From NCBI GenBank assembly GCA_045588915.1, contig JAZNFA010000007.1, positions 1 to 64,000 on the forward strand: a DNA stretch of 64,000 nt. The letters are read 5' to 3'. The first letter of the stretch is position 1. Each line of letters begins with the position of its first letter. Positions 51,506 through 59,047 of this stretch are shown one piece after another. The notes beneath the pieces were generated by a model, which was not told where the DNA came from, searched no databases, and saw only the letters and a program-made list of their open reading frames with translations. This DNA is from RGIG8050 sp045588915 (GTDB lineage: Bacteria > Bacillota > Clostridia > Christensenellales > UBA1242). The position numbers and the translations under genes were made by a program.

Positions 51506-52720
51506 ATGAAAAAAACAGTTGTATGGATTTTTGTTTTAACGATGACGATATGCGCAACTTTGGTATTAAGTTTCTCATGCATCAGTATCAGTTTGCAAAA
51601 TTCTATATTAAAAAATGAAGTAGGTGATTTAAACAACAAAAATAGCGAATTAAATAAACAAGTTCAAGATTTGAACAACGTAATTGGCGATTTGCAAGAA
51701 ACGGTTAACTTCTTTGAAAATCAAATTGCTTTGATTACTTATGAAGTTAATGGTCAAGTTTGGAAAATCGACGTTGCCCAAGTTGGCGAAAAAATTGAGT
51801 TGCCTGTTGCCCCCGACACAGCAACCGAAATCTTTAACGGTTGGAAAGTGGAAGGCGATGACAAAGTATATGCTGGTACTTACGAAGCAACGGCTGGCGT
51901 AAAATTCGTTGCAGATATGTTTAACCCGACAGAAATCAAAGGTTCATGGCAACCAATGGAATGGAAGGGTGTAACTGAACCTTATGGTGGTAGTATATGG
52001 ACCGATGGTGTCGATCTATATTTTGGTTTTGATTATCGTTTGGATAAAGCAACCAATACATGGGAACCAATAACAATGAATTGGGAAGGAGAAACGCCTG
52101 AATTTTATACTTTTAATAATTGTTGTTGGACAGATGACATAAATTGTTATTTTTCACAAAATGAAGAAAACCAATATGTATTTGATAGAGAAACACTTAC
52201 ATGGAAAACAATGGAATGGAATTTGAACGGTATTGATGCACGCTATTTTAGCGGAGATTATATTTTTAAATATCAAGGTAAAATTTATTATGCATATACA
52301 GCCAGTGGGTATAATTCGTATTTTTATGTTTTAGACGTTGCTACACATACATGGCAAAATATGAATTGGACATTTGAAGGTAATTACTTAGATGGAAATA
52401 ATGTCGTTATTATTGGTGATATTTGTTATGGTAAATATTATGATTCGTATAGAATTGACTTTGATAACAAAAAATTAGTAACTGTTAACTTTACTGGTGA
52501 TTATACAGGTACTGTTAATAAAAATAATCTTTGGACAGATGGTGAACATTATTATGTTAATGACAATAACAAAACATATTTCCTTAATCCAGGGGCATTA
52601 TATTTTACCGAAATTACGTGGGATGTAGATGGTGTTGAGTATGGTAATTGTATTTGGACGGACGGTACAAATTGCTATTATTCAAGTGGTAGCAATCAAT
52701 ACGTATTCGTTAAAGCGTAA
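51506..52720 (+). CDS. Exported protein with coiled coil and kelch-like repeats
   Basis: From ATG 51506, AAAGGAGGAAAC before it, 404 residues. An N-terminal membrane helix or uncleaved signal (about 4-26) is followed by a coiled coil (about 30-65, NKNSELNKQVQDLNNVIGDLQ), an InlB-like strand unit (FNGWKVEGDDKVYAGTYEA), then five to six kelch-type units of about 40-45 residues marked by IWTDG / LWTDG / CWTDD and YF or YY, and NTW or LTW turn residues. It is a surface or periplasm-side beta propeller of unknown ligand. The frame's first possible ATG at 51464 is rejected in favour of the one with a Shine-Dalgarno. No cell-wall anchor motif is visible. Confidence 0.7.
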   Translation: MKKTVVWIFVLTMTICATLVLSFSCISISLQNSILKNEVGDLNNKNSELNKQVQDLNNVIGDLQETVNFFENQIALITYEVNGQVWKIDVAQVGEKIELPVAPDTATEIFNGWKVEGDDKVYAGTYEATAGVKFVADMFNPTEIKGSWQPMEWKGVTEPYGGSIWTDGVDLYFGFDYRLDKATNTWEPITMNWEGETPEFYTFNNCCWTDDINCYFSQNEENQYVFDRETLTWKTMEWNLNGIDARYFSGDYIFKYQGKIYYAYTASGYNSYFYVLDVATHTWQNMNWTFEGNYLDGNNVVIIGDICYGKYYDSYRIDFDNKKLVTVNFTGDYTGTVNKNNLWTDGEHYYVNDNNKTYFLNPGALYFTEITWDVDGVEYGNCIWTDGTNCYYSSGSNQYVFVKA

Positions 52721-52732
52721 CATTTGCAACAT

Positions 52733-52764
52733 AAAAAAGGGCTTGTCATCGCAAGCCCTTTTTT
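52733..52764. terminator. Bidirectional terminator between two convergent surface-protein genes
   Basis: AAAAAAGGGCTTG (52733-52745), loop TCATCG, CAAGCCCTTTTTT (52752-52764), a symmetric hairpin with A/T tracts on both sides. Confidence 0.9.
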
Positions 52765-52770
52765 GATTGA

Positions 52771-54753
52771 TTACGAAAGAAGTTTATCTAATTCTACTGG
52801 TTTTTCTTTTAGTTTTTCAATACTTTCTTTAGTTTCAGTAGTGGGTTTTTGTTTGGATTCTGAATCTTTAGTAGCAACTTTATTTTCTTCTGTCGTGATT
52901 TTAATATCATCTTTGTTGAAGTCTTTAATTTCATTAAGTTTTTTGTTTTCAGTATCAGAATCTGATTTACTAATATATTTGTCTAAATCAACTTCTTTTT
53001 CTTCTAAATCATTGATGTCGCCTTTATCTTCTGTTTCTTGAATAGGAGTCTCAACATCATCACCACCATAAATTGGATTGTCATTTCCTTGTTCATTATC
53101 GCCAGGGTTTTGTTCATCGCCAGGGTTCGTTGGGTCTTCTGGGGTTTGTTCATCGCCGGGTTTTTCGTTGTCACCAGGATTTTCGTTACCAGGATTTTCA
53201 TTATCTCCTGGTTTTTCGTTATCGCCAGGGTTTTGTTCGTCGCCAGGTTTCGTTGGGTCTTCTGGGTTTTGTTCGTCGCCGGGGTTCGTTGGATCTTCTG
53301 GTTCTTGTCCCGGATCATCCGGAATTGGGGTCTGTGGATTTTGATTTTTGTTAAGATCAAATGTATAACCAAAACCAACAAAGATTCGAATATTCATATT
53401 TTTGGTTTTAAATGTTGCACCTACTGATGCACCAACATCTAACAACATACGTTGAATGTTAGCTAAACTGTTTGCGCTGAAGTCTAATGCAAATTTATTG
53501 TTGATGTCCCATTTGTAGCCACCGTAGATTCCGAATGGGGTACTGATACCTTTCTTGTCAAATTGAATACCACCTTTCAAGCCAACATATGCGCCGTGGT
53601 TATTGTTAAATGTCTTACCAACACCAATTTTAGGCAAAAGTTGCGCTGCGTCAAGGCCGCCATTGATACCTTTATTAAGATTTAAATCACCACCGAAAGA
53701 CAAGTTAACATCTTTAGAAAGATTGTTAGTTACATCCAAACCAAGACCGATTCCTGTGTATTTATTGGTTGTGTTTGATGATACGCTAATATTAACTTTA
53801 TTGTTGTTCTTTTTAGCGATTTGTTTTGTCATAATTTCAGGTTTAATGTCAGTATCATAACCTAAAATTTGCAATCTTTTTAACATACGGTTTTTTGCGT
53901 GTCCCGATGCGTATTCAAAAAGAACAGCACGAGTTTGTTTTTTTGTTCCAAACATTGGATCTGGTAATAAGTTTGCTGTTTTGTCAATTAAATCAAGTAA
54001 TAATAAATAATCATTTTCGCCAATTTTGGTTTTACAGGTAATGTCTTTAATTTTTGTAAAATTATTTTTAATTTGTTTAGCAATGTTTGCGCCATTTTTT
54101 CCGTGAACTGCATATTCATATTCACAATAATCAAGAATGATTTTTTCTAAAGAATCAAATAAAGCAAAACATTCTTTACGAACATCGCGTTTTTCTTGAC
54201 TGCTTATTTTAAAGTGTTGGTTTTTTCCGTCACGTTCATCAAGAACTGCAATTTCGGCTTCTTCTGCTTGAAGACGAACCATTGCTAAAGTATCTAAAAT
54301 TATATGAATGTTGTGTTGAACTATACTACGTGCAACTTGAAGGTTTTGTTCATTTGTTGTTTTCGCGCCACGGTTTGCAGCAATATCGTTATATTGTTCT
54401 TTTGTTAAACCTGAGTTTGAAACAGTATGACTTTCTAAAGAGTTATATCCACTTGCTAATGCTAGCGTATTAGCATTCATTTCAATGATTAAATCTGAAA
54501 GTTCTGCTTGAACTTTGTCTTCAGACATTTCGTCTTTATTTGTTAATGTGTTTAACTTACTGTTTAAAATTTTCTTTAATGTAAGTTGTGCATTTTTATC
54601 ACTAAAATTTGAAATTACTTTTTCGTATGGTACAATTTTATTACCAAGTGATGTGTTCTTGTTATAAGTTTGGTGATCTAATGCGGCTGCGTTACAATGA
54701 AGCATACCAGCCAATAAAAAAGATGATAATAATTTTTTTAAATTTTTTCCCAT
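52771..54753 (-). CDS. Exported protein: helical domain, possible beta-barrel, Pro/Gly/Asp repeat stalk
   Basis: A 660-residue protein with a signal peptide (KKLLSSFLLAGMLHCNAAA, residues 6-24). Residues 30-310 are helical. Residues about 320-470 alternate polar and hydrophobic strands (GIGLGLDVTNNLSKDVNLSFGG, GAYVGLKGGIQFD, FGIYGGYKWDI, IRIFVGFGYTFDL), as in outer-membrane barrels and surface autotransporter-like ends. Residues about 472-575 are tandem NPGDEQ/EDPTNPGDE/NPGDNEKPGDE repeats. The C-terminal acidic part has a repeated motif, VDLDKYIS and VELDKLLS, the latter at the very end. Promoter TTGACT-N17-TAATAT ends six bases before ATG 54753, predicting a leaderless mRNA. No family recognised. 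Confidence 0.65.
   Translation of the reverse strand: MGKNLKKLLSSFLLAGMLHCNAAALDHQTYNKNTSLGNKIVPYEKVISNFSDKNAQLTLKKILNSKLNTLTNKDEMSEDKVQAELSDLIIEMNANTLALASGYNSLESHTVSNSGLTKEQYNDIAANRGAKTTNEQNLQVARSIVQHNIHIILDTLAMVRLQAEEAEIAVLDERDGKNQHFKISSQEKRDVRKECFALFDSLEKIILDYCEYEYAVHGKNGANIAKQIKNNFTKIKDITCKTKIGENDYLLLLDLIDKTANLLPDPMFGTKKQTRAVLFEYASGHAKNRMLKRLQILGYDTDIKPEIMTKQIAKKNNNKVNISVSSNTTNKYTGIGLGLDVTNNLSKDVNLSFGGDLNLNKGINGGLDAAQLLPKIGVGKTFNNNHGAYVGLKGGIQFDKKGISTPFGIYGGYKWDINNKFALDFSANSLANIQRMLLDVGASVGATFKTKNMNIRIFVGFGYTFDLNKNQNPQTPIPDDPGQEPEDPTNPGDEQNPEDPTKPGDEQNPGDNEKPGDNENPGNENPGDNEKPGDEQTPEDPTNPGDEQNPGDNEQGNDNPIYGGDDVETPIQETEDKGDINDLEEKEVDLDKYISKSDSDTENKKLNEIKDFNKDDIKITTEENKVATKDSESKQKPTTETKESIEKLKEKPVELDKLLS
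53090..53330 (-). repeat. Tandem repeats coding for the NPGDEQ/PTNPGDE stalk
   Basis: Degenerate units of about 18-36 bases with the shared core TCGCCAGG or TCGCCGGG on the plus strand encode Pro-Gly-Asp-Glu units. They create long frames on the opposite strand that have no protein character. Slippage would easily change copy number, so strain variation is expected. Confidence 0.75.
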
Positions 54754-54759
54754 GCTTTA

Positions 54760-54788
54760 ATATTACCAAAAAACTCAGTCATAGTCAA
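54760..54788 (-). promoter_or_regulatory. Promoter of the exported-protein gene, leaderless
   Basis: Minus strand: TTGACT (complement of 54783-54788), 17-base spacer, TAATAT (54760-54765), six bases to ATG 54753. Confidence 0.6.
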
Positions 54789-54857
54789 TATTTCAAAAAA
54801 AATATTTCAACAATTTTTATTTGTCTTTATTTTTATTAATGTTTATTATATTTATAA

Positions 54858-55679
54858 ATGAGTCAGAAAAGTATTGACGATGATTATAAAATTTCTGTTG
54901 TTATGTCAGTTTATAAAAATGATATTGCAGAAAATTTTAAACTTGCTGTAGATAGCATATTAAATCAAAGCTATTTACCTAGTGAAATAATTTTAATTGT
55001 GGATGGACCAATACCTGAGGATGTTAATCAAATTGTTGCAAACTTTGAAAAAAATTCTATCTTTAACATAATTAGATTTGAAAATAATTGTGGATTGGGT
55101 AAAGTGCTTGAATATGGTTGTAATCAAGCCAAATACCCAATAATCGCTAGGATGGATAGTGATGATATTTCTGAGCCGTTTCGATTCGAGAAACAAATAA
55201 ATTACTTGAAAAATAATCAGGATTGTGATGTTTTAGGTTCTTTTGGTAATAAATTTTTATATTCAAAAAAGAAATATTTTAACAAATTACCAATAACAGA
55301 CACTGAGATTAAAAAATACATAAAAAAACGATGTCCTTTTTATCATATGACAATAATGATGAAAAAATCAGTACTTATGAAGTGTGGAAATTATAAAGAC
55401 TGGTATTTAGCAGAGGATTACTATTTGTGGATTAGGATGTGCTTAGGTGGTGTTAAATTTTATAATTATCCTGAAGCTTTAGTGAATATTAGGGTGGATT
55501 ACTGTACTTTATTACGTCGTCATGGTATGAAATATTTTAAAAGCATAGCAGGTCTATTCAAACTGATGTATCATCATAAAATGATAGGTATTTTTTCTTA
55601 TTATAAAAATATTGTAACCCGTTTCATATACCACGTGCTAATACCAATAAAAATTAAGCAGCTATTTCATAAATCATAA
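54858..55679 (+). CDS. Family 2 glycosyltransferase
   Basis: A 273-residue GT-A fold enzyme: SVVMSVYKNDIAENFKLAVDSILNQSYLPSEIILIVDGP, NCGLGKVLEYGCNQAKYPIIARMDSDDISEPFRFEKQI with the metal-binding DSDD, and AEDYYLWIRM near residue 186. It should transfer a sugar from a nucleotide donor to a surface polymer acceptor. A basic C-terminal region (about 215-273) may meet the membrane. TATATT sits five bases before the ATG, predicting a leaderless mRNA. It is alone between the exported-protein gene and tRNA-Gly. Confidence 0.88.
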   Translation: MSQKSIDDDYKISVVMSVYKNDIAENFKLAVDSILNQSYLPSEIILIVDGPIPEDVNQIVANFEKNSIFNIIRFENNCGLGKVLEYGCNQAKYPIIARMDSDDISEPFRFEKQINYLKNNQDCDVLGSFGNKFLYSKKKYFNKLPITDTEIKKYIKKRCPFYHMTIMMKKSVLMKCGNYKDWYLAEDYYLWIRMCLGGVKFYNYPEALVNIRVDYCTLLRRHGMKYFKSIAGLFKLMYHHKMIGIFSYYKNIVTRFIYHVLIPIKIKQLFHKS

Positions 55680-55686
55680 AAAGTAC

Positions 55687-55714
55687 TTGTCAATTATTTA
55701 TACTGTGGTATAAT
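55687..55714 (+). promoter_or_regulatory. Promoter of tRNA-Gly
   Basis: TTGTCA (55687-55692), 16-base spacer, perfect TATAAT (55709-55714), ten bases before the tRNA. Confidence 0.7.
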
Positions 55715-55724
55715 AATCATATTC

Positions 55725-55799
55725 GCGGGAGTAGCACAGCGGTAGTGCGTCGCCTTGCCAAGGCGAAGGTCGTGAGTTCGAACCTCATTTCCCGCTCCA
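55725..55799 (+). tRNA. tRNA-Gly (anticodon GCC)
   Basis: Acceptor GCGGGAG pairs with TTCCCGC (one G-U), anticodon loop TTGCCAA carries GCC reading GGC/GGU, T arm GTGAG-TTCGAAC-CTCAT. CCA is encoded at 55797-55799. Confidence 0.95.
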
Positions 55800-55809
55800 A
55801 AGTAAATAA

Positions 55810-55839
55810 AAAAATAGAGGCGATTATGCCTCTATTTTT
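55810..55839. terminator. Bidirectional terminator after tRNA-Gly, overlapping a gene end
   Basis: AAAAATAGAGGC (55810-55821), loop GATTAT, GCCTCTATTTTT (55828-55839). The stop codon of the convergent glmM-like gene (55824-55826) lies in the loop, so the stem encodes its last residues. Confidence 0.85.
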
Positions 55840-56930
55840 AATTGTGATGATAATGTTTGCCAAGCTTTTGTAACAGCTTTCTCTTTTTTACTTTCAAGCA
55901 TAATACGGAGGATTGGCTCAGTTCCACTTTTGCGAATGACTTTACGTATATTTCGAGGATTGAAATTTTGAAGTATTGTTTCATAATCATCTGGCAAATC
56001 GTCGATATTTACATTATAACAAATTTGATAATAAGGTCGATATGTGTTTAGAATTGCCTGTAAGCCTTCAATACCTTTTTCTTTGTAAGCATTTGCTACC
56101 AAAATAATTGCATCAAGCGCATCCGAAGAGCTATTGTTAGTTTCAAAATAATAGTGACCACTTTTTTCTGCACCAAGAATAACGTGTGAAGATCGCATAA
56201 AACTTAAAACACTTTGTCCACCAACTTTACTGCGAATAATATTAAAATTACGTTCTAAGCCACTATTGACAGTTTCATCGATAACAATTGTTTTTAAGTT
56301 GAGTAGTGTAGCAAGTAATATTGTAACTTCTTCACTTGATAATACATGGTCGTGTAAATACATCATAAAACGGTCGGCATCTCCATCAACTGCAAATCCA
56401 ATTTCTAAATTATTTTTTTGACAGTAATCGTTTAAAAATTCTGGGTGAGTTGCACCACAGCCTTCGTTAATTTCTCCATCACCACAGTTAACAATGTTGG
56501 TGAAGCCTAAGCTGTTTAATTTATGTCCTAAGCCACCATTTGCACAATCTATGATAATATCTTTAGGTAATAAATCCCATTTATGATAAGCAGGGACAGG
56601 TGGTAAATCTAACTTGCTTTGTTCTATGTGATTTAGATAGATTTTAAAACCACAGTATCTGCAAGGATTATGAGATGCTGTAATCATTACAGCCAAACCA
56701 TTTTGAGCAGCCAATTCGGGTGTAGTAGTAATGCCTAAATTATGAATTGTACCAGGGAAGTGCTTAATAAATTCTTCCATCAATTTATCGCTTCCAGTAC
56801 GCCCATCACGAGCAATTGAAATTTCTTGCCAACCAACTGTATACAAACTTTCTGCAATTTCTTTAGCAACACGATTTTTTAATAAGTTACTAGTTAAATC
56901 TCGAATACCAGAGGTTCCAAACTTTAGCAT
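55824..56930 (-). CDS. Phosphoglucosamine/phosphohexose mutase, compact
   Basis: A 368-residue alpha-D-phosphohexomutase. KFGTSGIRDL at the start, TASHNP (the Ser-phosphate loop, about residues 83-88), VDGDADR for the metal, GAEKSGH for sugar binding and RKSGTEPILRIMLES for phosphate binding are all present. GlmM or PMM/PGM proteins are usually 440-470 residues; domain II appears shortened. A GlmM-type role is possible, but pairing with galU just upstream suggests glucose-1-phosphate for UDP-glucose. It follows galU by six bases on the minus strand, so they form an operon. Confidence 0.85.
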   Translation of the reverse strand: MLKFGTSGIRDLTSNLLKNRVAKEIAESLYTVGWQEISIARDGRTGSDKLMEEFIKHFPGTIHNLGITTTPELAAQNGLAVMITASHNPCRYCGFKIYLNHIEQSKLDLPPVPAYHKWDLLPKDIIIDCANGGLGHKLNSLGFTNIVNCGDGEINEGCGATHPEFLNDYCQKNNLEIGFAVDGDADRFMMYLHDHVLSSEEVTILLATLLNLKTIVIDETVNSGLERNFNIIRSKVGGQSVLSFMRSSHVILGAEKSGHYYFETNNSSSDALDAIILVANAYKEKGIEGLQAILNTYRPYYQICYNVNIDDLPDDYETILQNFNPRNIRKVIRKSGTEPILRIMLESKKEKAVTKAWQTLSSQLKIEA

Positions 56931-56936
56931 TTTAAT

Positions 56937-57713
56937 TTACTCCTTTATTAAATCTTTTAGCCAATCCTTAAATTCAGGAATAGCTTTATATGTCGCATAA
57001 GTGGTCGCTTGAGCAAAACCTAATGGGTTACCTAAGTCAAAGCGTTTACCAGTTAATTCGACGTGACGCAATTTTGGTAATTTGTTGATTGCATCAACTA
57101 TACATATTTCACCTTCGTCATCTTTATGTTCTCGAATAAAATTAAGTACTTCAGGTACTAAAACATAAGTACCAAGTGAAGCAAAATTTGAAGGTGGATT
57201 TGTTTTTGGTTTTTCAATAATACCTTCAATTTCGTTGCCTTCTTTTGGAATAATAATACCGTAACGATAAGCAACTTCTAGTGGAATTTTATAAGAAGAT
57301 AAAACTGATGTTTGGTGTTCTTTAAAATCATCGATTAAAACTTTGTATGGATTTTGTTCTAACATTAATTCATCTGGAAAAATTAATAAGAATGGGTCAT
57401 TTTTAATAAAATCCTTAGCAATCATAGTTGCAGGACCGGTACCTTCCATTTTCAATTGTTTTGCATAAGAAATTTTAATATCTGGATACATACCATTAAA
57501 GTGATTAATGATACATTCCTTACTATCGCTAATGACGATAAAAATTTCTTTTACTCCCGCTTCAATTACTTGTTCAACAATTAGTTGCAATAATGGTGTC
57601 GTTTGGACGGGAAGCATCTCCTTTGGTTGTGATTTTGTGTATGGCATCATACGTGTACCTCTTCCAGCACAAAGTATGACGGCCTTTTTTATCTCTTGTT
57701 TTGAGTTTTCCAT
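56937..57713 (-). CDS. galU: UTP--glucose-1-phosphate uridylyltransferase family (GalU-like)
   Basis: A 258-residue nucleotidyltransferase: AVILCAGRGTRMMPYTKSQPKEMLPV at the start, GTGPATMIAKDFI, LLIFPDELM for metal binding, GIIEKPKTNPPSNFASLGTYVLVPEVL, and LTGKRFDLGNPLGF. The start has a Cys (LCAGRGTR) where GalU has Ala. It should make UDP-glucose, or another UDP or dTDP sugar, for wall polymers, fed by the mutase in the same operon and possibly used by the glycosyltransferase at 54.9 kb. GAGGTAAT precedes its ATG. Confidence 0.88.
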   Translation of the reverse strand: MENSKQEIKKAVILCAGRGTRMMPYTKSQPKEMLPVQTTPLLQLIVEQVIEAGVKEIFIVISDSKECIINHFNGMYPDIKISYAKQLKMEGTGPATMIAKDFIKNDPFLLIFPDELMLEQNPYKVLIDDFKEHQTSVLSSYKIPLEVAYRYGIIIPKEGNEIEGIIEKPKTNPPSNFASLGTYVLVPEVLNFIREHKDDEGEICIVDAINKLPKLRHVELTGKRFDLGNPLGFAQATTYATYKAIPEFKDWLKDLIKE

Positions 57714-57812
57714 ATTACCTCTTTTATATTATTTTTGGTTTAAAATTTAAAACTCTAAACCATTAAAATATAACATACGAGTTTGAGTGCAACAACTAAA
57801 TTATTAAGTGCT

Positions 57813-58799
57813 TTATTTAATACGGAAAGAAAGAAGTTTCTCACGCACCTGTTCGGCTCTTTTTTTGTCGCATTGAATTTGGTTCGATTTTTGGATATGA
57901 TGATTTGTTGCGATAGTGGCAGGTTTTGTGATAAAAAACAAGTCATCAATAATCCGATTATTACGAAAAGAAAGAATCTTAAAACCAATACCTAATTTAA
58001 GCCAAGCTAATTGTTCAATGGCTTCGTTGCTTGTTAATAAATGCGCATTGGTTAATGTACCCCAAGCGCGCATAACCTTATCAATGATTTGGTCGCGTGA
58101 TTTTTGCCATAATTCACGTTGTAAATTTAATTCTGTGGTGGCAAGTTTAGTGATAATATTGTTCATCATGGAAATGATTTCGGCATCTGACATTGTTATA
58201 CAATTTTGGTTTGAAATTTGATAGATGCAACCAGTAGCATTACTATTTTCACCATAAGCACCACGTATTGTAATTTTTTGATTATCTAATTCATTAAATA
58301 CAGCTGTAATTTTTTTTGTCATAGTTAGAGCTGGTAAATAAATCATAACGCTCGCACGGATGCCTCCTCCTAAGTTGGTAGGGCATTTAGTTAAATAACC
58401 AAGTGTTTTGTCTTTGGCGATATCAAATTTCGTTTCTAGGTTGTTGGCAAGGCTTTTAGCAATCTGATATGTTTCCCATAAGTTATAGTGATTTGTGATG
58501 GTTTGTATACGAATATGATCTTCTTCGCCGAGCATAATGTTTATTGTGTTATCGGCGTTAGTTATAAATACACCAAAATTTGCGTTGCGAAGAAAATCAG
58601 CACTAATTAAATGCTGTTCAAATAAACTGTCACGAATTTCTAATTCATTGAGATTAAAAGCCGTTAAGTTATTGTTTTGTTGAGTTATAAATGCTGCAAT
58701 GTTTGTGTAAATATCACGCTTGGAATAATTAAATGGAATGTATGCAATATTTCTTGCTAAACGAATCCGAGTTGATAAAATTAAATTATCTAAATTCAT
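57813..58799 (-). CDS. mcsB: Protein-arginine kinase McsB
   Basis: A 328-residue phosphagen-kinase-type enzyme: STRIRLARNI, GEEDHIRIQ (usual NEEDH loop), KCPTNLGGGIRASVM and IRGAYGENSNATGCIYQISNQ. These are the nucleotide and arginine-binding loops. McsB phosphorylates arginines to mark proteins for ClpC-ClpP and regulates CtsR. The C-terminal domain (about 250-328) is shorter than in Bacillus. It overlaps the upstream mcsA by 14 bases. No ctsR is in this window, unlike the ctsR-mcsA-mcsB-clpC operon. Confidence 0.92.
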   Translation of the reverse strand: MNLDNLILSTRIRLARNIAYIPFNYSKRDIYTNIAAFITQQNNNLTAFNLNELEIRDSLFEQHLISADFLRNANFGVFITNADNTINIMLGEEDHIRIQTITNHYNLWETYQIAKSLANNLETKFDIAKDKTLGYLTKCPTNLGGGIRASVMIYLPALTMTKKITAVFNELDNQKITIRGAYGENSNATGCIYQISNQNCITMSDAEIISMMNNIITKLATTELNLQRELWQKSRDQIIDKVMRAWGTLTNAHLLTSNEAIEQLAWLKLGIGFKILSFRNNRIIDDLFFITKPATIATNHHIQKSNQIQCDKKRAEQVREKLLSFRIK

Positions 58800-59004
58800 T
58801 TATATACGACTCCAATTCTTTTTTGAAATATTGATAACATTCTGAACACCCTAAAAAGCCAGTTCTTATAAATTCATTAAAATCATAACCACAATTTCCA
58901 CAAATTTTTGATTGTAAATGTGGAACAGTAAATTCATTTGTTTGGGTTTCGGGTAATGATTTTGTTGAATAAACTTTTTTCACTGGTTCATAGTGTGTGA
59001 TCAT
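58786..59004 (-). CDS. mcsA: Minimal McsA zinc-finger protein
   Basis: From ATG 59004 only 72 residues (a TTG at 59019 adds five). CGNCGYDFNEFIRTGFLGCSECYQYFKKEL is one of the McsA zinc modules (two CXXC). Bacillus McsA is about 180 residues, with two zinc modules and a UVR motif; here only one zinc module is left and the UVR motif is absent. It activates McsB in other species. TATACT and six bases precede the ATG, predicting a leaderless mRNA. It is co-transcribed with mcsB and divergent from clpC. Confidence 0.75.
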   Translation of the reverse strand: MITHYEPVKKVYSTKSLPETQTNEFTVPHLQSKICGNCGYDFNEFIRTGFLGCSECYQYFKKELESYINEFR

Positions 59005-59010
59005 AAAATT

Positions 59011-59041
59011 AGTATACAATAATTCGTAAAAATACTACAAT
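59011..59041. promoter_or_regulatory. Divergent -10 elements of mcsA and clpC
   Basis: Minus strand TATACT (complement of 59011-59016) is six bases before mcsA ATG 59004; plus strand TACAAT (59036-59041) is six bases before clpC ATG 59048. The 43-bp intergenic region holds nothing else, and no CtsR or CIRCE operator is visible. The plus-strand -35 would be TATACA at 59013-59018, 17 bases up. Confidence 0.5.
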
Positions 59042-59047
59042 CAATAT

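Noticed and set aside
53090..53330. CRISPR-like short repeats
   Set aside because: Repeat units are contiguous, variable, in frame with a protein and lack unique spacers; no cas genes are present.
53038..53430. Three long plus-strand frames rich in Phe/Ser/Pro/Gly
   Set aside because: They are antisense shadows of the Pro-Gly-Asp-Glu repeat and lack starts with ribosome sites.
59005..59047. CtsR or CIRCE operator between mcsA and clpC
   Set aside because: The 43-bp gap contains no GGTCAAA direct repeat or TTAGCACTC inverted repeat.
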